Assembly (NCBI RefSeq): GCF_003369915.1
Contig: NC_046674.1
Location: forward strand, 28,647,657-28,711,656
DNA length: 64,000 nucleotides
From: Drosophila miranda
Taxonomy: Eukaryota > Arthropoda > Insecta > Diptera > Drosophilidae
Direction of reading: 5' to 3'
In this document: piece after piece, positions 24,269-33,634 of the stretch
Numbering within the stretch: position 1 is the first letter of the stretch
Layout of the letters: each line of letters starts with the position of its first letter
The notes under the pieces: model-generated
What the model was told of the DNA's origin: nothing
What the model saw: only the letters and a program-made list of their open reading frames with translations
Database searches by the model: none
Position numbers and translations under genes: made by a program

Positions 24269-26053
24269 CTAGCTACTACTCGTCTGCGTCTGCAGGACAC
24301 CAGCCGATGATGAAGAGGAGGCGGACGAGGTGACACCGGCCACATGGCCCAAGGCGGCGCTGCCCGGAAAGTGGCAAAGGCACGCCGGATTGGGAAAGTG
24401 GCCCGGCTGGGCGCCAAGCTTCTTGGTTAGCGTCTGCCAGTAGTCGATCTGTGCATTAAGCAGGTCGATCTTCCGCTTTCGCTCCTCGATGGCCAGCGAC
24501 ATCATGAACTCCTGATGCTGCATCCGCGGACCCGTTCCGTTCCCGCTGCCGCCGTTTGAGCTGGACATGAGCATACCGCCGCTGCTATTTGCACTGCTAC
24601 TGCTGCTGTTGAGGCAGGGCACGGTGACGGCCAGGCCGTTGTAGCCGTTGAAGCTGCCGGCGGCCCCAATGGCCACGCCCTGCGTGGCCTTATCACGCCC
24701 ATGCTGATTATGATGGCCATTGAGCAGCAGTTGCACACCGTTCGCCGTTCCGCTGCCGAGACTGGGGTTGTGGTTGTGGTTGTTGTTGTTGTTGTTATTG
24801 TTGTTGATGTTGTTGGTGTTGTTGTTGCCGCGCTGGAGACGCGGTAGCTGGAGGGTGGGTGGAGTGCGCCGATTGCCGCCAAAGCCAGTGCCGCCAATGG
24901 TTCCCGAGGCAGGCACGGAAGCGGTGGCAGCATTGATGGCTGCCTGCAGCGTCTGTGGCGGTGGATTAACGGCGGACAAACCGAGACCGTTGAGGAGCAT
25001 ATGCTGCTGCACCTGCTCCGCTGTGAGGTGCTGCACTCCGGCGCTGTTGGAGCTGCTGTTCCCATTGCCATTGCTATTGTTGGCATTGGGCGTTGCGGAT
25101 CCGTTGTGCAGGGTCTTATTGATATTGGCAAAGGACCCCACGCGTATGTGGCCCACCGTCTGGATGGTGATGTCCGGTTTGGGGGTTGACGACACGTAAC
25201 TGCCGCTAGAGGAGACGGAGGTCTTTGTGGAGCACACGGGCGAGCTGGCAGATCGCTGCACCGCGTCCGAGAGGCCATTCAGTGGTCCGTTGAGGCTGGC
25301 TAGGCCGCCGGGCAGAGACATGGACGAGGAGGAGCAGGCACCAATTCCGCTGCCCACACCGCCACCTGCCGATCCCGCTGAGCCCTGCTGCAGCTGGCTT
25401 AGATCTGTGGCAAAGAGGACATCATCCTCCTCCTCGAGGCAAACCTCGGGCGCCTTGGGACTCGGGCAGTCATCGTCGTCGTCGTCGTCCAAGCAGTCCA
25501 TGCCGTTCTCCGTCTGGTCGTTGTCGCTGATGGTCTCCGATTTGATCAGGACCACGTCCGTGTCCATGTCGTATGGCGGCATCTGTTGAAGCATCAGTTG
25601 ATCAGTGACCTGCTGTCTGAGATGGTTATAGAGATCGCTCCCCAGATGCCAACCTACCTTTGAGTCCTCATAGTCGTCCTGATGATGGCCATTGGCCCCG
25701 CCGCTCTGGTTGCCCCCATCCGGGGACATCTGCGTGGCCATGAACTGGGCCACCGATTCCTGCTGCGACAGTGTGTTGAGCAGATCGAGGAAGGTGCCAT
25801 TGGTCTTGTCTTCGCCGCACAGGTCCTTCTTCAGCAGGAGCTTCATGTTCTTGTAGAGCTGGCGCAGCTGCTTGGCACTGCGCTGATGGTACACCTGGGA
25901 GTTGAACTCCTTGGCGATCTGCAGCCAGACCTCGTCCTTCTTCCGGTTGGACTCCGCGTCCGTGCGCTTGTTCTCGATCACTTCCTTGTACTGCGCTGCG
26001 TAGCCGAGCACCATATTCCGCTCCCGCTGTGTGTACCGGGGAGTCTTTTCCAT
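24269..26053 (-). CDS. Myb/SANT-like DNA-binding protein
   Basis: A 594-codon frame opening MEKTPRYTQRERNMVLGYAA. The first about 80 residues form a Myb/SANT-like helix-turn-helix of the FSBP/MSANTD type (pattern W-LQIAKEFN, then QLRQLYKNMKLLLKK), a class found in sequence-specific DNA-binding regulators. The rest is low in complexity: an acidic patch (DDDDDDDCPSPKAPE), Gly/Ser-rich segments, Asn/His runs, and a conserved-looking helix near the end (SLAIEERKRKIDLLNAQIDYWQ region) that may mediate dimerisation. Positions 25,657-25,583 have the form of a 75-nt GT-AG intron without a stop; if removed, the protein loses 25 residues. The frame ends at TAG, with an acidic frame continuing directly after it. 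The start codon follows a 5' UTR acceptor at 26,082. I do not recognise the specific gene; a nuclear role is inferred from the domain. Confidence 0.85.
   Translation of the reverse strand: MEKTPRYTQRERNMVLGYAAQYKEVIENKRTDAESNRKKDEVWLQIAKEFNSQVYHQRSAKQLRQLYKNMKLLLKKDLCGEDKTNGTFLDLLNTLSQQESVAQFMATQMSPDGGNQSGGANGHHQDDYEDSKVGWHLGSDLYNHLRQQVTDQLMLQQMPPYDMDTDVVLIKSETISDNDQTENGMDCLDDDDDDDCPSPKAPEVCLEEEDDVLFATDLSQLQQGSAGSAGGGVGSGIGACSSSSMSLPGGLASLNGPLNGLSDAVQRSASSPVCSTKTSVSSSGSYVSSTPKPDITIQTVGHIRVGSFANINKTLHNGSATPNANNSNGNGNSSSNSAGVQHLTAEQVQQHMLLNGLGLSAVNPPPQTLQAAINAATASVPASGTIGGTGFGGNRRTPPTLQLPRLQRGNNNTNNINNNNNNNNNHNHNPSLGSGTANGVQLLLNGHHNQHGRDKATQGVAIGAAGSFNGYNGLAVTVPCLNSSSSSANSSGGMLMSSSNGGSGNGTGPRMQHQEFMMSLAIEERKRKIDLLNAQIDYWQTLTKKLGAQPGHFPNPACLCHFPGSAALGHVAGVTSSASSSSSAGVLQTQTSSS
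25583..25657 (-). other. Candidate 75-nt stop-free intron (or exitron)
   Basis: On the minus strand the sequence reads AAAG|GTAGGT at 25,658/25,657 and CAACAG|ATG at 25,583/25,582, with CTGAT-type branch sites just upstream of the acceptor. The length is 75 nt, an exact multiple of three, with no stop, so retention adds VGWHLGSDLYNH... (25 residues) without shifting the frame. The length and signals are typical of fly introns. Whether it is constitutive, retained or alternative needs RNA evidence. Confidence 0.6.
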
Positions 26054-26080
26054 TTTCAGCCGTTTGCAAGACGTCTTGAA

Positions 26081-28600
26081 GCTGCATGAGGGGGAGAGGG
26101 TAAGGTATACAATTAAAAATAAATAAATGGATAAGGTTGGGTGGAAGTTAGGGTTCGTTCAGGGCTCTCTTTAGCGTCTAGGACTCTAGGAGCTCGGTTC
26201 TTAAAGAAGGTACCCATCTTATTCCCATTCATCCTCATCCTACTTCTTAACTGATGGCCGTTTCTAGAGGCGGATTGGATTTCCAATAAATCGTACAGAT
26301 CCCATCGAGTAAACTTCGAATAAAATTTGACGAAATGATACGCTCGATCGAAAGTCTTCGTTTCCTCTTCCATCCTTCTGAGCCCGTTTCCTGTTTTCTC
26401 ATTCATCCAGCAATCCACTTCCAGGCTGCACGCCCTCCAATGCTGCCTATCGGTAGACCTGAAACTACCAAAATCTACGTGTCTGCCCATCGATCCAGCT
26501 CCTCAGGTGCCGCTCTTTCTGCATTCTCTGTTGATCGAGTGTCTCTTCTGACGCGCAATCTAAGTCTGAAAGATACAAATCTTGCGGATCGCGCAGCGCA
26601 CAAGCTTCGTCGCTATCAATCCCCACCTAGACCAGAACGGCGCCGTTCTTTAATTAATAAAATAAAGTACGGGGACAAACAGGCAATTGGAAAAAACAAT
26701 TCTCTACTCTTATACACAGACGCACACTTACACACACTTACAAACAGACACACACACGTGCGCTGATAAGCTGGCGACGCAGCTAACGGTGAAGCCGAAA
26801 GCTTCGTTTGTGTAAGCCCCCGCCAGCCCATCCCCCTCTCCACAACTTTGTAAATGTGCGCGTGACGCCGTAATTTCGGACAGGACCCCCAGTCATATGT
26901 CGTACCTATGCATGTACATATATTGATTATGGAGCCCTTTGATCCTGAAGCTTGACTGAGCTTAAAGCTTAGACAGAAGCTTGAAAAAGAGAGAGCGAGG
27001 ATAGAGGTGCAGGAGTGACAGCAATGCAGCAAAACCCACAATAAGTGACAACATGCTGGGCTGCATTGGCCTGGCACTGGGCCCTGCCGGCTGATATCTA
27101 ATCTTAAATTGGAGATTAGCGTGAAGCTCTCTCGCACTCACAAAAACAAAACAACAGCGCAGGGGCAGGGGAGTAGTACTCACGTTTTGAGGCCGCGCCA
27201 AAGCCGGCAAACGGACGACACGACGAGCAAAGAGAGGTGGGCTGTGGTGTTATGTGTGTGTGTATGTGTGTGTGTTGGGGGGGGTTTTGTGGGTGGACTA
27301 CCAGACGCCGACCAAAAACAAAAAACGAGAGACCGAAGCGAACACGACGACGAACACGAACACGAACTAGTGCGCAGCAACTTCGCGGGCGGCGGCGACG
27401 AAGCACAAAGCTCGACTGAATTCGTATTTCGAGCAAATGGTTGGGACGCTCAGAAGTACCGTTGGAGTGCAGCAACAGCAACAACAACAATAAGAACAGC
27501 TACAGCAACAGCAACAGTGACAGCGGCGGCGGGCGGTTGGCGGCGGCGTCGACGAATGGGCAAACAAAAATAGGAATACCGCGCAGGCCCGCAAGCAGCG
27601 GCAGCAGCAGCAGCAGCAACACCGCATAGAGCAGAAGGAGTGACGACAAGGGGGGGCGACGAGGGCCACACACAGCTGGGGCCCTGAATGGGGTTCCTCT
27701 GTTTGTACACTCGCACACACACAGACACAATGTATAAATGTAATTAAAGCTTGAAACCGAGTTTACAATAACAACCCCGCCGTCGCCTCCGTAGAAGCAG
27801 CAGCAGAAGCAGAAGCAGAAGCAAAGCGCGCGAGAGGAATCAGCGTGAAACTTGAATAAGGAGAGACAGAGCAAGAGCGGGAGAGAGGCCGAGCCAGGAG
27901 TAAAGCGCGAGAGGGCGCAACAATGAGCGCAGTTTATAAATAAATGCAAAGACAGCCAGCAAAAAACACACGCACGCTCACACGCACACACACGAGACTC
28001 GAGCTCAAATGTAGCTGTAGTTTTTAAGCTGCAACAAAGTAAGGGTTGTGACGAATGCGGGAGACGGGAGACGAAGAGGTGCGCAGAATTAGAGACGACA
28101 AGAACGTGTGAGCGCGAGTGCAGAGTTGCATTTTGTTGATAGAGCGGTGGACGGACACGAGGCCGTAAATAATGGATGTGGCGGACTTAACCTCAATAAC
28201 AGAGATGAGAGGGCTAGGCTCGGGAGGTGGCTAGGGGTGTCCTGCGATCCTCCTCAAATAAAGGGAATGGGAGGGCTAGGATGAGTAGGGTTTCTGCTTG
28301 GTTTAACGCTTTCTGTGTCAATGCGCCGTACTATGACAATGTTGGGAGTCAACTTTTAAGATAAGATTCGAGGCACAGACTAGCAGTGTGGGTGTGTGTG
28401 TGAGGGGGGAGGGTGCTTCGGGCTGCGGTTATCTATGAAATCCGCCTGCCAATGAGCCGCACTGGCCGCCTCCGTAGCCGCAGCCGCAGCACGTCGCGAC
28501 GGCGGCTTTCCGCTGAGCAATGGCAAACAAAAGCAAAGTTTACTTTTTGGGGACTCTGCCGATTACCTATACTCTCTTTCTCCGTCTCTCTCTTTCTCGT
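26081..28600 (-). other. 5' region of the Myb/SANT gene; no further exons resolved
   Basis: An acceptor CCCTCATGCAG|CTTC at 26,082 starts the coding exon's leader, so at least one 5' UTR exon lies upstream, perhaps in the CAG- and GCC-rich stretch at 27,100-27,900. That stretch has (CAG)n and (GCAGAA)n runs, often seen in fly 5' UTRs, and a GT/G-rich tract at 27,250-27,290. No protein-coding exon is recognisable. Open frames there follow trinucleotide repeats. Confidence 0.35.
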
Positions 28601-28658
28601 TGTGTGTGGTATAACAAGCGTTGCTTAATGCAGAGCAAAGCGATACCTCACCTCAACT

Positions 28659-28661
<3 letters not shown>

Positions 28662-28696
<35 letters not shown>

Positions 28697-28726
28697 CAAA
28701 GAGAGAGAGAGAGAGAGAGCGAGAGT
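28662..28726. repeat. Adjacent (CA)n and (GA)n microsatellites
   Basis: About 30 bases of CA followed by AAAAACAAA and about 24 bases of GA. Composite CA-GA tracts are frequent on Drosophila X chromosomes. Confidence 0.85.
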
Positions 28727-28951
28727 GTAACTGTACACAACAGGTGGAAGTATTTACTGATAAGCCGCTGATAAAAAGCGAGCCCCAAGCGTGTGGTGTG
28801 GTTGAGGGGGGTTTTAAAGGGAATGGGATTTGAAATGGGAGTGAAGCTTCCATCCAAACCCCTTCTCCCTCCCCACTCCGTCAGCAACAGAGAGTTTCAA
28901 GTTCTAATTGGCTTTGTTTGTTCTCTGATAAGGCCGCTCTGTGTCTCTCCC

Positions 28952-28980
28952 TTTCTCTCTCTCTCTCTCTCTCTCCCTCT
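28952..28980. repeat. CT/GA tract
   Basis: About 26 bases of near-pure CT (TTTCTCTCTCTCTC...). Confidence 0.8.
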
Positions 28981-29988
28981 GTCTCTGTTAGATATCCACC
29001 AAGTCCGAGATAAAGTTCGGCCCCAAAAACAAAAACCAAAAACAAAACGCACCTGCGTCCAATGAGCGGCGGCAACGGCAACGGCAACGGCAATGGCAAC
29101 GGCGGCAGCACCTTCCTCGGCCTACCAGCACCCGTCCTGATCTTGTGGCTGCCGCGACTGCTGCTGCTGCCTCTGCCTCTGCCTTTGCCTCTGCCTCTGA
29201 CGCTGCCTCTTCCTCTTCTGCTGCTCTTCTTCACGGGATGGGGGGTAATCAGACGCGGTGGCTGTCTCGAGGAGCGCCTGTGGCCGCGGACGGGGGGCAT
29301 TTTCCCAGCAAAAAAAAAAAACAAAACTTTCGAGGCGGCCGATCCGCTGCGTTTGAGTTGAGAATTTTTACTGCGGCCGCTGCCTCGGCTGCCGCTCGTT
29401 CGTCTCCGGCAGGGCAAAACGCTTACTCGCTCAATTGTCTGCGTGTGTGTGTATTTGTGAGCGTAGCAAAAGCGCTTGGAAATGCTGGAACAGAGTTGTG
29501 CAATCCCCCTTCCAGTCTTTCATTCGGCATTCCAAGCCCGCATTTGGGTTCGTTATTTTTTTCCCTCACCCCATCCCCCATCCCCCACCCCGCAAGGTTC
29601 AAGCTCATCTATCTATCTATCTGTTTCATTCTCATTCTAAAGACATTCTGCAATCCCAAGCTGTATGTTTGAAGCTTTTTCTTAAGCTCGTATGACATTC
29701 ACTGCAAATGACTGGAACTGGAAATCCCACTTAAACTGGAAGTGGAATAATACGCTGGAAGATTCTCAACAACGGCCGGAGCTCTAAGCTCTCTCCTTTA
29801 TCCTTAGACTGGAAATTTCCAGGAAAGAGAGCTTTCAGTTTGAAACTCTACCCTGCCCTCCCCTTTCCACTCACCTGGATCTGTTGCCGGCTGCAGTTTG
29901 AATTCGTTTCTCCCTCGCTGCCGCTGTCTCACACTTTTTGCAGTGTGATCCTCGGCCCCTCTCAGTCTTTCCGCTTTCCGGTCACTCT

Positions 29989-30009
29989 TTCTCTCTCTCT
30001 CTCTCTCTC
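29989..30009. repeat. CT/GA tract
   Basis: About 20 bases of pure CT dinucleotides ending in CG. Confidence 0.8.
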
Positions 30010-33000
30010 GTTCAGCTCTCCGTCTCGCTTAGCCTTTTTCAACTGTCTGAAGCTGGATCTATGCCAGTTTCGGGCCGACTGTTCGACTGAATAATTTCGG
30101 TTTATGGTTTTGGCTGTGCCTGTGCCTGTGCCTGTGGCTGGCTATCGGTTCACGCGGCGTATGCGCGATTTGCACGTCTTGGTGTCCCACAACGACGCTG
30201 ACCGCCCACCCGACCCGCTCTCTTTCGCTCGTTCTTTATGCAGTGCGATGCTCTCTTTCGCTCTCTATCTGTCTCTCTTTCTGGGCTGAAGACTTTCGTG
30301 TTGTTTTTGTTGGGAGGGGGGTTCTTTGTATGCGTTTCTTCTGCGTTTCTGCAGCAGGCTTTGCGTTGTAGCTTCTCTTGCTTCTTTTTTTTCTTTATGT
30401 TTCTGTTATTTTTCCAGCTTTTCCTTCTGTTTTCCCTTGTTGCTTATCTCCTTCTTTTCTGCAGTAGTTTTAACCTTTAGTTTCTGCTGCTCCTTTATGG
30501 GTTCCTTTCTTATCCTTTTCTTTTTGTCATTCTCCCTTCTTCGGCTTCTTGTGCGCCTCCTCTAGATGCTCTACTCTTCTTCTGCGCTCCCCGTCGTCGT
30601 GTTGTTGTTCTTCTTTGCTTTCCTTTCGTTTCGCTTTTGTTGTTTTAAACCTTGGACTAAAATTAAAAATACATAGAACAAATTTTGTTAATACGAAATC
30701 ACGCCAAAACGTAAACATCAAGCGAGAGAGATAGACAGATACAAAGAGAGACAGGGAGATGGACGGAGAGGGGCCAATAGATACACAAGAAGAGGAAGAG
30801 TAGGTGGAAACAGTGGCAGTGACACGGGGATGGCGATGGCGATGGGGACGTGGCAGAGACTTGGGTTTCCCCGCACTCCACGCTCCCTTTTTCCCCTCTC
30901 CTCTCTTATCTGGGCAGATCAGAACCTCCCCTTTACGGGGTAGGGGGATGGGGGGCGGAAACCCATGGTTGAAACTACCAATATCTAATCTGGCCACTGG
31001 CCTGACTCGACTGACTGTTGGTTGAGCATTATCTTATCGTCGGCCGTAAGGTGGGCTTGTGGCTCCACGAGAACTTGGAGCGCGTGACTCACATTGGCCC
31101 GATCCGATTCCGCTTCTGATTCCGGCGGATTCGATAAGCTACGGCTACGGCGCACCAGAGAAAGAGAGAGCAGTGGCATAAGAATAATTTTAATATTGTA
31201 TAATTTAATATTGTACTGGAAAAAAATCCCTTCTTAAAGGCACTAAAACAGATGGCTTTACAAAAAGAGAACTTTCACTCGGATGTGGATCCTTGAGTGC
31301 CCGCTCCAATAATCCTCTCGTATGCCTTCTCTCTATCTTTAGACCCTCTTTGAGGGGATTGGCAGCTTAGAGACAATTCTCTGACAATTTTAAAGGAACC
31401 CATATAAAGACGCAGTCATGGACTCGGAGCTGTTTTATATATAGCTCTGGGCTGTATGGCTGTATGTATGTTTATGACGAATCAAGAATTCGAGGAATGG
31501 AGATCTTCTCTTTCTCGGCAATTACAAACAAACAGAAAGCAGATCACAGACAGAGACAAAGAGAGAGACAGAGACAGAGACAGATACAGAGGCACAGCAA
31601 GCGCGGAGCTGGCCCTCTTCAAACGCCCACGCGTTCTGGCGGCCAGCGTTCCGCCAGAAAAAACAAATGATCAACCACATCATCCCCAGCCCCAGCCCCA
31701 GCCCCAGCCCCATTCCCATTCCCAGCCTCAGCCCTACCCATGTACCTTCCTACCTTCTGCCACTGGCACTGCCACTGCCACTGCCACTGCAGCAGCCAGC
31801 ACACCACTCTGAATCCCCCTCTCGAAATAGCCGACGCACCGAACGAAATATAACAACAACACAAGTGGAAAACACACACAACAGAAGGAAACAGAAAGAA
31901 AAGCGCGAACACGAGAGCGGCAGCACACCGCTCCGATCTTTACCCGATTCGAAAACCGTTTGTCGGGATTTTGTCGGCGTCGTACCGATTCTGCTTTCGA
32001 TCCGATTGGGACTCCGATTCCGATTCCGATTCCGTGTTCTTTCGCTTTCGCCGCCGCGTTCGTTGCAGAGCAGAGCAGAGCAGAGCACAGAGCAGCAGTC
32101 GCAGTCTAATTGGATACTGAAAACTGAATTCAGACACGCGGCCAACTTGAGTTGCTGAATCGGACCGAACCGGACCCGGCCCCGGCCCCGGCCCCGAGCC
32201 CCGAACAGTGGGCCGAAAGCAGCCGTCGCAGCCTGTTGGCCCGTCTCCGAGCGGAGCGTCGGCTGAAGGTGCACGCCGCCATCGCCAGCCCCTCCACCGC
32301 CCCCGGCCACCAGCTCCCCAGCCATGGCACGGATGGGGGGTCGAGCTGATCGTCGAAAAGCCCCATGAGGGGTTGGCAAATTTCCAACCAAAAGTTCTGC
32401 TCTGCCTCTGTATCGGTGTATCGGTGTATCTGTGCATCTGTATCCCCGTGCTCGTATCCGTGTATCTGTGTCGACGGCAATGTCCGCCCAAAAGCCAGAA
32501 AGAGAGGGAAAGAGCGGAGCTTCGAACAAAATTGTTTTTACATTGCGCCGCACAATACACAAAAATCACAACGTAAATCGAAATAGATAGATAGATGGCT
32601 AAATATATGGAAGATACATGTATATCCGGTGAAGGAAGGCTTCGAATACCCTTAGTTCGGGAGAGCTGCAGAATACCGACTTTCCCTAATGGTATTCCAT
32701 AAACTTCTTTGGTGTTTCTAACAGTGAAAGAAAAACTCCTTTTGCGGCAAAATATCCATGGATACTCTATGCAACCTTAGATACCCTTTGGCTTCTAATA
32801 CCCTTGATTCTTGAAAGCTTTTAAGTACCGATTTCCCTTAAAAGAGTTCTTTGAATTTCTTTAGATACTAACTCAGCTTCCATTTCTCTGATAGTTGCCA
32901 ATGCAGTCCGAAAACAAGCGACTATAAACGTACATTATTATTATTAATTTACGAGGGGTATTTAGATCTATTAGCTCCAAAGTGCAATGATCTCTTATCG

Positions 33001-33605
33001 GCCTGGAGCTCTCATCTCTAGAATAGCCCTTAAGATAACTCTAGACTTGTTCCTTAGCTTAGCTTTTGAAAGATGACTGTTTACTTATAAAATAGAAAAC
33101 ATATTTGCATATGAAAATAAATATAATTTTGGAGTCGAAACAGATCTTCTGCAGCTTCTCAACTGAAACCCATTCAATCCAATAATGAAATCTCTTCATA
33201 TCTGTGGGTAGCACTATGATTGTCGTTCTTTGATCGTGTTTCCATCGGAAACTAGTCGACAGTACCATCATAATACATGGATTATCTCCAACTAATATCT
33301 AGAATATGATATGCTCAAGGATCAAAGATCAGTTTAGCTCACAGAAGGACTTTCCTCCATCCTGGACTCTTTCCATGACACTTCCTTGACTTCCTGGCTA
33401 ATAAGTTCCAGACACATATGTACATAAGTAGGAAATATTGCAAACCCGCCGTCCCATTCCACCCATCCCTCCTGAGGCCGCTGATCGCTCGCTCAGCCAT
33501 GTGAGTAGGCAACTGTACTTGGCATCTCTTGGCCACTTGGCAGCGTCGGAAAAGACTTTTCGACTTTAAAAATAGCTGCCCCAGAGATTGGCAGAGCGGC
33601 AACAG

Positions 33606-33634
33606 AGAGACAGAGAGAGAAAGAGAGAGAGAGC
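33606..33634. repeat. GA tract
   Basis: An interrupted GA repeat (AGAGAGACAGAGAGAGAAAG, then AGAGAGAG), similar in form to the MSL recognition element core. Confidence 0.7.

Noticed and set aside
24720..25199. Leu/Arg-rich plus-strand frame
   Set aside because: Antisense of the Asn/Gln/Ser repeats of the Myb/SANT gene.
31750..32562. 270-codon minus-strand frame
   Set aside because: It runs through (GGCAGT)n and GGGGCC-like repeats and several overlapping frames; no domain and no splice support.
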